A stretch of DNA of 64,000 nt from Streptomyces griseus (GCF_900460065.1 NZ_UAVD01000006.1:1-64000); one strand, 5' to 3'; positions 52,103 to 60,920 are shown, numbered from the stretch's first letter. Translations and numbers: made by a program. The notes: a model not told the origin generated them from the sequence alone.

Positions 52103-52265
52103 GCCGGTCCTGCTGCACATCGAAGCAGACCAGCCCCATGCGCTCCGCCACGGTTGCCGCACAGGCCGACGCTTCCTCGGCCCTGCTCCAGGCCAACCCG
52201 CAGTAGACCAGTGGGCGGTCCCGGAGCGGCTTCCGCAGAGACACGGTGCTGATCGGGGACGGCAC
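52092..52265 (-). pseudogene. Truncated C-terminal fragment of a hypothetical gene
   Basis: The minus strand reads RPLVYCGLAWSRAEEASACAATVAERMGLVCFDVQQDRLRP then stops. This is the C-terminal end of a widespread Streptomyces hypothetical family (Y-C/F-x-x-W-S-R-A-E-E-A-S-A-x-A then GLVC-D-x-Q-R), but no N-terminal half is present. It is cut off exactly where the transposase remnant at 52266 begins. Confidence 0.5.
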
Positions 52266-52453
52266 ATGGTGCCGACACGGGACCACAGCGTGGCGGAGCA
52301 GTCCAAGAACTACCGTCGCTCGACCGCGCCCGAGTTGAGCACACCTTCGCCCGCATCGGGACCTGGAAGATCCTCCGCGACTGCCATCTGCAAGGCAACG
52401 GCGTCCACCACGCGATGCTGGGCTTTGCCCAGCTGCACACACTTGCCGCGCAA
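52266..52453 (+). pseudogene. Frameshifted IS5-type transposase remnant
   Basis: Two overlapping frames carry pieces of one transposase tail: frame at 52266 has SVAEQSKNYRRS, and from 52319 the next frame reads DRARVEHTFARIGTWKILRDC then HHAMLGFAQLHTLA. The RVEHxFARxKxWKILRDC and MLGxA-x-x-H-x-L-A motifs are hallmarks of IS5/DDE_Tnp_4-type transposases. The frame change near 52318 makes it nonfunctional. No inverted repeats are visible. Confidence 0.6.
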
Positions 52454-52469
52454 CCGATGAGCGAGGAGT

Positions 52470-52808
52470 TCAGCCCGGCTCGGGCGTGCTCCAGCCCGCC
52501 GGCTTCGGGGGTCTCTGGTGCCCGCACTCCAGCCGTGTGCCGTCCGCGTCACTCACGGTGTACTTCAGGACGACCTTGGTCGGGTCACCGTCCTCGTAGA
52601 GCCACACCGTGATGCCCTCCGGGCAGACAGCGGTAGAGAACCAGACATCGATCCCCTCAACCTCCGGAGCGACCGTGAAGACATCCCCGGGTTTCAGCCA
52701 GTAGTCCTCACCGTACGGCTCGACGAAGATCCAGAGGTCGTCGTCGCCCATATTCTCCACAGGCAACCGACTGCGTCTCAATTCTCCCCCAAAGACCGCT
52801 GCCTCCAT
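52470..52808 (-). CDS. Small hypothetical protein
   Basis: A 112-residue beta-rich protein (VENMGDDDLWIFVEPYGEDYWLKPGDVF, VEGIDVWFS) with a basic-aromatic end. The ATG at 52808 has GGAGG five bases upstream. The LWIFVEPYGEDYWLKPGD pattern recurs in short Streptomyces hypothetical proteins. It lies next to transposase debris; function unknown. Confidence 0.65.
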   Translation of the reverse strand: MEAAVFGGELRRSRLPVENMGDDDLWIFVEPYGEDYWLKPGDVFTVAPEVEGIDVWFSTAVCPEGITVWLYEDGDPTKVVLKYTVSDADGTRLECGHQRPPKPAGWSTPEPG

Positions 52809-52955
52809 GAACCTCCACACGCTATCCGCCCAGCTCGCTTCGGCGCCTTCATATGGCTCTTGTCGCACCGGATCACAGAGGGGAGAGGAGTATGGACGCC
52901 GGCAGTGCGAGCTGCGTGATCACTTCGGGCATTGCCGCCAACCAGGAGGTCCGGA

Positions 52956-53465
52956 ATGCTGTTGCGTAATGTGGTGCTCGCGGATGTCGACGCTTATATC
53001 CGGATGCGGTGCGATCCCGCCATGATGAAAGACCTCGGGGGTCCGCTGCCGCGAGAAGGCATGGAGGAGAAGGTGGGGCGCGATGTTCGCCTGGCTGCCG
53101 AGGACACCGCCTGGACCAAAATGATCATCCCCGAAGCGGCTGACCCATCGGTCGTCGCCGGAACCGTCTCCCTGTGGTCTCACGAAGTCGATGACCAGTA
53201 CATCTCCGAGGTCGGTTGGATGGTTCTGCCCGCCTTCCAGGGGCAGGGCTACGGCAAGCGAGCCGTGCGGGCACTGCTGGAGATGGCCAATGAGGATGGC
53301 CGCTGGGGGCTTATCCACGCTTTCCCCGCTACCAGCAACCTGCCGTCCAACGGCATCTGCCGCGCCGTCGGCTTCACCTTCGTCGGAGAGCAGAGCCTGG
53401 AGTTCGCCGGTCGCGTTCTGGACACCCATCACTGGGTCATCGACCCGGGTACAGAATGGACGTGA
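52956..53465 (+). CDS. GNAT-family N-acetyltransferase
   Basis: A 169-residue acetyltransferase. The acetyl-CoA-binding motif A is GWMVLPAFQGQGYGKRAVRALLEMA (the Q-x-x-G-x-G/A pattern), and NLPSNGICRAVGFTFVGE is the GNAT beta4-alpha4 end. N-terminal LLRNVVLADVDAYIRMRCDPAMM fits the RimJ/RimL-like subfamily. The ATG at 52956 has AGGAGG at seven bases. A stand-alone gene; acceptor unknown. Confidence 0.88.
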   Translation: MLLRNVVLADVDAYIRMRCDPAMMKDLGGPLPREGMEEKVGRDVRLAAEDTAWTKMIIPEAADPSVVAGTVSLWSHEVDDQYISEVGWMVLPAFQGQGYGKRAVRALLEMANEDGRWGLIHAFPATSNLPSNGICRAVGFTFVGEQSLEFAGRVLDTHHWVIDPGTEWT

Positions 53466-53736
53466 CCGTCACCGAGTCGTCGCTGCAGTGGAGTTCTAGC
53501 AGACGGACTCCACCACGCCGTCCAAGCCGTCGCCCCCATGCACAACCCCGCCATGACAGTCTGGACCACCAGGTCAAACACCACCCGGCCCTGCCCACGC
53601 CCAACCTTCCGCAACAACCTTCAGGCCCGGAGCGTCGACGTGCGGGGGAGTGACGGACCCGTCCGGCCGACGCCTTCTTTTACCAGCCCCACACCGCCTG
53701 AGAGTCCACCGGACACGCTGGTCTGCAGGAACCGAC

Positions 53737-54519
53737 TCATGTCCCGCCCCCACATCCGCCGCCGCATGAACTGGACGCGCCGACGCCACCGTCACCGGCC
53801 CAGCCGGAGGCTGCCGGGGAGCCATTCCCGGCCGCTCGCTCCGGTTCGGGGGAACGAACACCCGCCTCGGTGACGCAGCGCTGGCACAACGCCGTGAACT
53901 CGGGCCACTGATCCGGTCCTCTCCGCCCGTCCGCAACAAAGAGCCAGACCGCCACCGGCGCGTGTACCGCAAGGGCGATCATGAACCACAGCCCGCTCCC
54001 ACCGGCCTGGCGACCGTAGAAGCCCACGCCGAGGGCCAGGACGGCGATCAGACCGCATACCGCTGCCCACCCCTCCCTCGCACCGGGCACGTCGCGTGTC
54101 CGGTGTGAGGGAAGTGCACGCGCCGCTGCCCGCCGCAGCTCGGAGCGGAAGGCCGGAAAGCGGGGTGAGGCCCTCACCTCCGCCAGGGTGCCGCTCCCTC
54201 CGGCGTCATCGACGGCCGTCCGCAGTGAGGCCAGCAGGGGATGCGCCTCCACTTCCGTGCGCCCGGTCGCCCGTGGGCGTGGCTCGGACGCGAGCACCAG
54301 CATCCCCGCGTACGTCGCGGCCCGCTCACCTTCGAGGTGATGCATCGCGAGGAGGGGCATCGCCTCACCAGCCTCGAAGAAGCGGCTGATGGCCTGCCGG
54401 TCACGCCGGAGTACGAAGCGGAGGCGGACCAACGAGAACACCATGAACATCGCAACAGCACCACCCCACACTGCCGCGAAGGCCCAGAAAGTGGGCAGAT
54501 CGGATAGGAAGCCTGGCAT
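53737..54519 (-). CDS. Membrane protein with Gly/Cys-rich C-terminal tail
   Basis: A 260-residue protein with one helix near residue 10-30, a charged middle (residues 40-140) and one or two helices near 150-200. It ends in SSSCGGGCGGGT, the same kind of tail seen in TIGR04222-type streptomycete membrane proteins. The tail could bind metal or be a lipidation-like signal, but this is unproven. ATG 54519. No function assigned. Confidence 0.65.
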   Translation of the reverse strand: MPGFLSDLPTFWAFAAVWGGAVAMFMVFSLVRLRFVLRRDRQAISRFFEAGEAMPLLAMHHLEGERAATYAGMLVLASEPRPRATGRTEVEAHPLLASLRTAVDDAGGSGTLAEVRASPRFPAFRSELRRAAARALPSHRTRDVPGAREGWAAVCGLIAVLALGVGFYGRQAGGSGLWFMIALAVHAPVAVWLFVADGRRGPDQWPEFTALCQRCVTEAGVRSPEPERAAGNGSPAASGWAGDGGVGASSSCGGGCGGGT

Positions 54520-54877
54520 CCGCTGTTCCCCCGTCAGTCCATTCCGGCAGTCGGAGCTGCCGAGCGAGACCTACCTCCGACTTCCAGCGTGACAGCGGCA
54601 CTTCCCGTCGTACAGGCGCGTACCGGACCAAGAAGTGCGCGCCCGTCCGCCCAGAAGCGGTCTCGGGCCTCGGCGTCCCGAACGCCGTCTGCGGCCAGAC
54701 ACCCGGATCGCAGGAGGAGAGGCCCACTGCCCCGTCGAGCGTCGAGACCTGTGCCGGCCGAGGCGACCTCCTGCTGCGCCATACAGGAGGCGGGTAGGTC
54801 GCGAATCCACCCGTGCGGCGCAGACCCGCTCCCGTCACGTCATCGAAGATCACGTGCTGCCGCAGCGACCGGGCTGA
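54520..54877. other. 358-base intergenic region
   Basis: Between the Gly/Cys-tailed membrane protein and the end of the amidinotransferase gene. Several short open frames occur on both strands, but none has a ribosome site or recognisable motif. Nothing supported. Confidence 0.4.
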
Positions 54878-55915
54878 TCACGCTGGAGGGGTTCGCCTGA
54901 ACAAAGGATGGTGGGAGCAGCGGAAGCCGCCCGCGAAGGGAGTGACCGCGTCGAACTCAAGGGTGTGGACGGTGACGTCGTGGCGAACCAGCGCGTCGGC
55001 GAGCCAGGGGACGCGGCTGTCGATGACGACTTCGCCGGGGCCGAGGACGAGCACGTTCGCAGCGAGCAGGTCGAGCGCCTCATCGAGGCCCACAGGGACC
55101 AGTTCCCAGTCGGCGAGGAGGGGCGGGAGCCCGTCGGTGAACTGCTCCGGGGCGACGACGGCCAGCCCTTCGCGGACGGCGGCCAGGCCGTCGTCCAGGT
55201 GGAGGACCCGGGGGTGCAGGGGCACGGCGTGCACGCGGTAGGCGTCGCCGAGTTCGGAGCGCAGCCAGTCGACGCCTCCGGCGTCGGTGGCGAAGCAGCC
55301 CCTGCCCACACCGACGAGAACGTCGGCGCCGAAGATCATGACGTCGCCGCCTTCCAGGAAGGGGCCCCGGGCGCGCGCCACCTCGGCCAACGGCACGGGA
55401 CAGCCGGGTGGCACCACGGTGTGGCGGGCGCCCCGTCGCACCAGCTCGGCCATGACCGGCCGCAGGCCGAAGCGTTCCTTGAACCGGTGCGGCAGGCGCA
55501 GCGATGCCTCGATCACCCGATCGCCGATGACGATCATCGGGTCGCGTACGAAGATCTGGAGGGAGAGGGGGGAGAAGTCCGCCAACACCGCCTGCTCGTC
55601 CTCGGTCAGCGGGTCCGGGCGGTGGACGGTGATTCCCCGGCCGGTGAGGAAGCCTGCGAGCGCGTCGAGCTGATCGCCGCAGCGCGCGTACCCCTCAGGG
55701 TCCGCATCCGACCAGCGCCGCCCCTTGGCGCGACCCGCCATCTCCGCGAACTGCGTCGGCAGGAAAGCGAGTTCGTCGCGGGAAGGTGGCTGCTGTGGAA
55801 ACGTGAAGTCCAGGGGGCTGCCCACGACGACCTCGGCGAGCGGGTCCCACTCCCGGTGTACGCCGAAAGGGGCCACCGCCCGCTCGGGGAACACACTGGA
55901 CGACTCCACGGGCAT
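54878..55915 (-). CDS. Amidinotransferase / arginine-deiminase superfamily protein
   Basis: A 345-residue enzyme with the pentein fold of glycine/inosamine amidinotransferases. FVRDPMIVIGDRVIEASLRLPHRF matches the RD motif, FLEGGDVMIFGADVLVGVG holds the catalytic Asp, and the C-terminal GGFRCSHHPLFR carries the nucleophilic Cys near residue 333. This family transfers an amidino group from arginine, as in streptomycin-type or creatine biosynthesis. ATG 55915 has AAGGAG. It is alone here, without other aminocyclitol genes. Confidence 0.85.
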   Translation of the reverse strand: MPVESSSVFPERAVAPFGVHREWDPLAEVVVGSPLDFTFPQQPPSRDELAFLPTQFAEMAGRAKGRRWSDADPEGYARCGDQLDALAGFLTGRGITVHRPDPLTEDEQAVLADFSPLSLQIFVRDPMIVIGDRVIEASLRLPHRFKERFGLRPVMAELVRRGARHTVVPPGCPVPLAEVARARGPFLEGGDVMIFGADVLVGVGRGCFATDAGGVDWLRSELGDAYRVHAVPLHPRVLHLDDGLAAVREGLAVVAPEQFTDGLPPLLADWELVPVGLDEALDLLAANVLVLGPGEVVIDSRVPWLADALVRHDVTVHTLEFDAVTPFAGGFRCSHHPLFRRTPPA

Positions 55916-56250
55916 GGGCTCTCCTTCACCTTCTGACCGCCTGACCAGGAGCGGCGCCTTGCCCGGAATGCTGGCAGATCCCCGTCCCAGTGCCGTGCGT
56001 GACGCGCCCGTGAGGTGGCCTCCCTCCCATAGGCGACACCGTTCGTGCCACACAGTCACCGTCGTTTTGACCTCGCGAACTGGACCGACGCCGTACACGC
56101 CATCTGCTGACACCAGCATGCGCAGTTGTCCCTGGCGCGGGCGCCGCCCCGGGGGCCTCGGCCTGCCAGAAAGTCGGTGGCGACAACCTGCCACGGCGGC
56201 CTGCCGGTTGACGCGTCAGGCCTGGCCGTGGACTCTCGCACCGCTTCGGA
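55916..56250. other. 335-base intergenic region
   Basis: Leader of the amidinotransferase gene (minus strand) and end of the next gene. Nothing supported beyond the AAGGAG ribosome site. Confidence 0.4.
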
Positions 56251-56592
56251 TCAGGCTCCGGCGGCCTCCCACTCTGCTTCCAGCCAGCTGAGCTGAGCCT
56301 CGCTGAGCGAAGGCTCAAAGCCTTGGGGGAACAAGAGGGTGAGGGGTTGCGGCCACATGCTTTCGGGCCCGTGCTTCTTACAGTGGAGAGCTACGAGATG
56401 CGGCCCCTCCCCGCAGGTTTTACGTCCGTAGAAGCGGTCATGGGTCCGACAGAAGTACGAGAACGTCGTGCAGCCGTCCTCGTCAGCCGGCTCGTGGAAA
56501 CCGGGGTCCCGGAGGATCAGTGTCACCGGTTCCTGGCGGTTGAACCGGGGGATGGGCCGAGGGTCGCACCACAGCAGTCGAGGAGGAAGCAC
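56251..56592 (-). CDS. Small Cys/His-rich hypothetical protein
   Basis: A 113-residue protein with CTTFSYFCRTHDRFYGRKTCGEGPHLVALHCKKHG, a run of cysteines and histidines that could bind zinc in one or two sites. The start is uncertain: GTG 56592 or an internal one. The rest (SLSEAQLSWLEAEW) is helical. No family recognised. It lies just before the tandem repeats leading to the CdtB-like gene. Confidence 0.5.
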   Translation of the reverse strand: MLPPRLLWCDPRPIPRFNRQEPVTLILRDPGFHEPADEDGCTTFSYFCRTHDRFYGRKTCGEGPHLVALHCKKHGPESMWPQPLTLLFPQGFEPSLSEAQLSWLEAEWEAAGA

Positions 56593-57089
56593 GCGATTAT
56601 TCTGCGCCCAGAGCGGCTTCCCGTCAGCTTGCTGGCCAGATGTCGACGGCCGGCGGCCTGGTCAACAGGCTGCGGAAGCACGGCTCAGAACCTGAGCCGA
56701 CGTGCACGGTCCGGATCGAGCGTGACGTGCAGCCCCCGTCGGCGAGGACCATGACCGGTCTGACTCTGGGCCGGCCGATCGGCCGAGCTGCCCGCAGGCG
56801 GGCTCATCACCTTGGGGAATGAGCGTAGGTCACCGGACTGGCCGGGTGTCGAGTCCGGACCTCCAGTCCGGACCTCCAGTTCGGACCTCCAGTCCGGACC
56901 TCCAGTCCGTCCCAAGTCCGGTCCCCGGGTCAGCCCTCCCCGGGCCCGGCCCCCCGAATCCCTCGGCGAGAGCCTGCTCACTTCTGCGCAACCATCCGGC
57001 CCGGTGAGGACTCTTGTCCTCTGGTCCACATATGGACGCTCATGTCGTGGCAGCGGGGTGAGAATGCCTAGCTTACGAGGTTCTTGCGG
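56593..57089. other. Roughly 500-base region with a 13-bp tandem repeat
   Basis: Contains four copies of a 13-bp repeat at 56852-56903 (AGTCCGGACCTCC, one copy with a T for C) plus a partial fifth, then the leader of the CdtB-like gene with GAGG before its GTG. Each unit holds the TCCGGA core, a palindrome. No gene is supported here. Confidence 0.6.
56852..56909. repeat. 13-bp direct tandem repeat, about 4.5 copies
   Basis: Copies at 56852-56864, 56865-56877, 56878-56890 and 56891-56903, with a partial copy to 56909. The unit is AGTCCGGACCTCC. Spaced at roughly one and a quarter helical turns, and 180 bases before the CdtB-like gene; may be slippage or a multi-site binding array. Confidence 0.75.
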
Positions 57090-60000
57090 GTGAAAATCTT
57101 CGGACGGATCGCAGCCGCCGTGGTGGCCGTATCGCTCCTGCTGTTAGGGGTCGCTGCTCCCACGAGCGCCGCCCCGGGAGAGATACAGGGGAAGAAGTTC
57201 GCGACCTGGAATCTCCAGGGAGGCACCGATGGCACCGACTCGAAGTGGACGACGGGTGTGCAGCGGCTGGTCTTCGGGTACGGCTCCGAGGTATCGGCGC
57301 ACAACGTGGTGGCTTTGCAGGAAGCCGGTTCGCGGCCGCCGGGGACCCATAGAAACATCGTCGCGAGCAGCGTGATCGCCGGGCAGACCTACGAGGTCGC
57401 CGAGACGCTGTGGCAGGTGGACGGCGAGCATCGGTACATCTACTTCATGGAGACCGACCCCACGGGGCACCGGGTCAATCTGGCGATGGTGACCGACCGG
57501 GTCCCCGATGCCGTCTACATCGTCCCCGGATCGAGTTCCATCGAGCGCAGCCGTCCGTCCTTCGGTGTCCGGTTCGGTTCGAACATCTTCTGGACCGTGC
57601 ACGCCCTGTCGGGCGGTGGGAACGATGCCCCGGCCTACATTCGCAACATGAACGCCCTGGCAGGCGTTCACTACAGTTGGCTGGCGATGGGCGACTTCAA
57701 CCAGGACCCGGCGGCACTGCGCGAGCGGATGCCCAGAGGGGGCACGGACTTTCCTCTCGCACACGTTGAGGACTCCGGGGACAACACCTACCAGGGCGCG
57801 TCCGAACTCGACTATGCGGTCGGATCCATCGATCTGGCCGCCGGTGTGACGGCACATGTGCTGCCGAACCTTGCGGGATCCGATCACTGGCCAGTCGAGT
57901 TCAGGCCTCTTCCGGAGCTGTCCGACGAAGATGTGGCCGTCCGGGTGATGCCCGTCGGCGACTCGATCACCTATGGCGTGGGCTCCTTGGACGTCAACGG
58001 CTATCGCGAGGAACTGTACGGCGGCCTCGCGTACATGGATCTGGATCCCGACTTCATCGGGTCGAACTCGTCGGGGTCCATGGGGGATCCGCAGCACAAC
58101 GGCCATCGTGGCTACAAGATCGACGACATCACGGAGATCGTGAAGCGGGACACCGGTGTGATGCGTCCCAACGTGGTGACCCTGATGGCGGGGACGAACG
58201 ATGTCCAGAGCAACGCGGATGTGGCGGGCGCGCCCGCCCGGCTCGGGAAGATGATCGACACGCTCCAGGCCGAGTCCCCGGGCGTGGCGATCGCGGTGGC
58301 AACCCTGGTTCCGATCAAGAACGATCCTGCGGCGCAGACGCGACGCGACGCGTTCAACGTCGAGGTGCGGGCCCTGGTGAAGGATCGCCAGGCACGCGGA
58401 CAGCGTGTCGAACTGGCTGAGTTCGGCCCGATGACCGATGCCATGCTTTTCGACCGTCTCCACCCCAATGACCGGGGGTACGCGTACATGGCCGAGGAGT
58501 TCTTCCAGGCCGTCATGACGATGCGAGCCAAGGGCTGGATCGAGAAGGCCGGTTCGGGCGGCGACGGTTCGGGGTGTCCCGCACCGGGTGGCGGCTGGGG
58601 CGAACTGGGGCGGATAGCCCAGGGGCCTGCCGAGGCCGCCGCCAAGGACGTACACGGGGAGGTGCGGTTGCCGGACCTCAACGGGGACGGCCGGGCCGAC
58701 TACGCGGTCCTCACCAAAAGCGGCGAGGTCTATCTCTGGACAAGGACGACGGAGGGGTGGAGCAACCGGGGCAGGGTCGCTGACGGCACCGGCGCCGCTG
58801 CGGACCGGGTGCGCTTCGCGGACATGGACGGTGACGGCGACGACGACTACCTCGTGGTCGACGACGAGGGCGTGGTGACCGCGTGGCGCAACGACGGCGT
58901 CGCGGACCGGGGCGGCGCGTGGAAGGCCATGGGCGTCATCGCCGACCGGTCGGGCAACACGGTCCCCCAGGAACTGGGGCCGGGGAAGTACGTGCAGTTC
59001 GCCGACATCGACGGCGACGGTGACGATGACTACCTCGTCGTCCACCCCCATGAGGTTCTGGGCCAGAAGGGGGTCATCTGGGGGTGGCTCAACGACGGTG
59101 TCTTCCAGCACGGCAGGAGCGCGTGGAAGTTCGTCGGCTGGATCGGTCATCACAAGAGCGATTCGGAAGGGCCGGCGGATGTCCGGCTCGCGGACATGGA
59201 CGGTGACGGCGACGCGGACTACCTGATCGTGTCCGAGAGCGGGGCGGTGAACGTACGGCGGAACAATCTGGGCAGTGACCCGGAGAAGTGGCTGTACGAG
59301 TGGGGCGAGAGCAGCCCCATCGCCAAGGGCACGGGGATCGGGGGTTCGTCCGTGCTTCTCGCCGACGCCGATGCCGACGGTGACGCCGACTACTTCACCC
59401 GTCTTCCCGATGGAACGGTCAACTGGTGGGAGAACGACGAGGTCGCGACCCGTCCGGACTGGGAGCACGGCTTCATCAGGAAGGGCTTGTACGCCGACCA
59501 CCTGAAAGATCCCGCGGCGTTCGCCCGGACGGTGCACTTCGCGGACATGGACGCTGACGGCGATGCCGACTACGTCGTCGTCGGCTCCAAGGGCGAAGCG
59601 TGGGGCTGGCGCAACGACGACGTGGCCGAGCGTGGCACGAACGCCTGGATCCGGATGGGACTGATCGCCGAAGGCGTCACGCCATCGACCGCGGAGCGGA
59701 TCGTCTTCGCGGACTACGACGGGGACGGCTACGACGACTACCTGGTCGTGAACGACCGCAACGGCGCGACACGGGCCTGGCACAACGAAGGCGTGTTCAC
59801 CAAGGGAGTCACCGCCTGGACGTCCAGGGGCACGATGGCCCACGGACCGGCGGCAGCGGCCCACGGCGAGGTGCGGTTCGCGGACATCGACGCCGACGGA
59901 CGCGACGACTACCTGGTGGTGGCCCCCGACCACTCCGTACAGGCATGGAAGAACCAGGGTACGAACGCCGGGGACGGCGGAGGCTGGGCCACCCCGGTCC

Positions 60001-60320
60001 TGCTCGCCCGCCCGTCGACGTACGGCGCCGGGCAGCAGACGATGTTCGCGAACCTGAACTGCGACGGCCGCGCCGACTACGTACTGCGTGACCCCGCCGC
60101 GAACAACCTGCTGTACGGATGGTTCAACCTGGGCGACTTCACGAACAACTGGTCGCCGAAGAAGAAGGTGGCGCACGGAGTCGCCATGGGCTTCCCCGTC
60201 GACATCCACCTCGCGGACCTCTCCGGCGACGGCGCCGACGACTACCTCGTCGTCGACCCCGAGAACGGCGCGACCCGGGCCTGGCTGAACAAGGGAGGCA
60301 ACCAGGCCGATCCCGGCTGA
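57090..60320 (+). CDS. Secreted CdtB-like nuclease / SGNH hydrolase / FG-GAP repeat fusion
   Basis: A 1076-residue exported protein (signal peptide MKIFGRIAAAVVAVSLLLLG then A-P-T-S-A-A near 28). Domain 1 (about 32-275) matches CdtB, the DNase subunit of cytolethal distending toxin: KFATWNLQGG start, LQEAG (Glu78), VRFG...FWTVHA (Arg161, His171), GDFNQDP (Asp202, Asn204), ELDYAVG (Asp241), GSDHWPV (Asp265, His266), with all metal and catalytic residues kept. Domain 2 (285-485) is SGNH: VGDSITYG (Ser292), GTND (Asn370), DRLHPND (Asp455, His458). Domain 3 (505-1072) has about ten FG-GAP repeats with DxDxDG calcium loops. GTG 57090 is used; TTG 57084 is an alternative. Confidence 0.9.
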   Translation: MKIFGRIAAAVVAVSLLLLGVAAPTSAAPGEIQGKKFATWNLQGGTDGTDSKWTTGVQRLVFGYGSEVSAHNVVALQEAGSRPPGTHRNIVASSVIAGQTYEVAETLWQVDGEHRYIYFMETDPTGHRVNLAMVTDRVPDAVYIVPGSSSIERSRPSFGVRFGSNIFWTVHALSGGGNDAPAYIRNMNALAGVHYSWLAMGDFNQDPAALRERMPRGGTDFPLAHVEDSGDNTYQGASELDYAVGSIDLAAGVTAHVLPNLAGSDHWPVEFRPLPELSDEDVAVRVMPVGDSITYGVGSLDVNGYREELYGGLAYMDLDPDFIGSNSSGSMGDPQHNGHRGYKIDDITEIVKRDTGVMRPNVVTLMAGTNDVQSNADVAGAPARLGKMIDTLQAESPGVAIAVATLVPIKNDPAAQTRRDAFNVEVRALVKDRQARGQRVELAEFGPMTDAMLFDRLHPNDRGYAYMAEEFFQAVMTMRAKGWIEKAGSGGDGSGCPAPGGGWGELGRIAQGPAEAAAKDVHGEVRLPDLNGDGRADYAVLTKSGEVYLWTRTTEGWSNRGRVADGTGAAADRVRFADMDGDGDDDYLVVDDEGVVTAWRNDGVADRGGAWKAMGVIADRSGNTVPQELGPGKYVQFADIDGDGDDDYLVVHPHEVLGQKGVIWGWLNDGVFQHGRSAWKFVGWIGHHKSDSEGPADVRLADMDGDGDADYLIVSESGAVNVRRNNLGSDPEKWLYEWGESSPIAKGTGIGGSSVLLADADADGDADYFTRLPDGTVNWWENDEVATRPDWEHGFIRKGLYADHLKDPAAFARTVHFADMDADGDADYVVVGSKGEAWGWRNDDVAERGTNAWIRMGLIAEGVTPSTAERIVFADYDGDGYDDYLVVNDRNGATRAWHNEGVFTKGVTAWTSRGTMAHGPAAAAHGEVRFADIDADGRDDYLVVAPDHSVQAWKNQGTNAGDGGGWATPVLLARPSTYGAGQQTMFANLNCDGRADYVLRDPAANNLLYGWFNLGDFTNNWSPKKKVAHGVAMGFPVDIHLADLSGDGADDYLVVDPENGATRAWLNKGGNQADPG

Positions 60321-60470
60321 CGTGCGTCCGCGCCGTGGCGCCCATCGCATAACAGCACAAGCCGGCGATTGCCGTGCCGATGGAGACGTCGTCCTGCCGG
60401 TGTCGGACGGATCGATCCGGGTACGCGGCGGTGCGTAACCATCCGAGTCCTATCGGCACAGGGAGTGAGC

Positions 60471-60920
60471 ATGTCGAAGATCGAGGAGTCCGTCGAGGTC
60501 GCCGTTCCGGTGCGTACGGTCTACGACCAGTGGACGCAGTTCGAGGAGTTCCCCAAGTTCATGGAGGGCGTGCAGCGCATCGAGCAGCGCACGCCCACCC
60601 TGACGCACTGGGTGACCAAGGTAGACGGTGTGGGGCGGGAGTTCGACGCGGAGATCACCGAGCAGATCCCCGACGAGCGGGTGGCCTGGACCACGGTGGC
60701 GGGCGAGGTCCGTCAGGCAGGTGTGGTCACCTTCCACCGCCTGGACGACACGCACACCAAGGTCATGCTCCAGCTCGACCACGATCCTCAGGGGATCGCC
60801 GACACGGTGGGGGACAAGCTCGGCTTCGTCCGCCGGCAGGCCAAGAGCGACCTGAAGAACTTCAAGGAGTTCATCGAAGCCCGGGGCAACGCGACGGGGG
60901 CCTGGCGGGGCACCAACTGA
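60471..60920 (+). CDS. SRPBCC (polyketide cyclase-like) protein
   Basis: A 149-residue START/Bet v1-like protein. VAVPVRTVYDQWTQFEEFPKFMEGVQRI is the conserved N-terminal segment of the polyketide_cyc2 branch, and the C-terminal helix (ADTVGDKLGFVRRQAKSDLKNFKEFIEARG) lines the hydrophobic cavity. Members often bind hydrophobic ligands or fatty acids; many in Streptomyces are of unknown role. ATG 60471 has GGGAG at good spacing. It follows the CdtB-like gene by 150 bases on the same strand. Confidence 0.88.
   Translation: MSKIEESVEVAVPVRTVYDQWTQFEEFPKFMEGVQRIEQRTPTLTHWVTKVDGVGREFDAEITEQIPDERVAWTTVAGEVRQAGVVTFHRLDDTHTKVMLQLDHDPQGIADTVGDKLGFVRRQAKSDLKNFKEFIEARGNATGAWRGTN

Noticed and set aside
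53538..53873. 111-residue ORF of His/Pro/Arg composition
   Set aside because: Antisense to the membrane protein with Gly/Cys tail; no motif or ribosome site.
56852..56909. Possible CRISPR array
   Set aside because: Units are only 13 bp and directly contiguous with no spacers; a CRISPR would need longer repeats and spacers of 30 or so bases.
56812..57093. Proline/serine repeat ORF
   Set aside because: It arises from reading the 13-bp tandem repeats; no ribosome site or known motif.
57144..60350. 1068-residue antisense ORF opposite the CdtB-like gene
   Set aside because: It is the mirror of a high-GC coding gene; composition is rich in Arg/His/Val with no domain, and the sense strand has clear motifs and a signal peptide.
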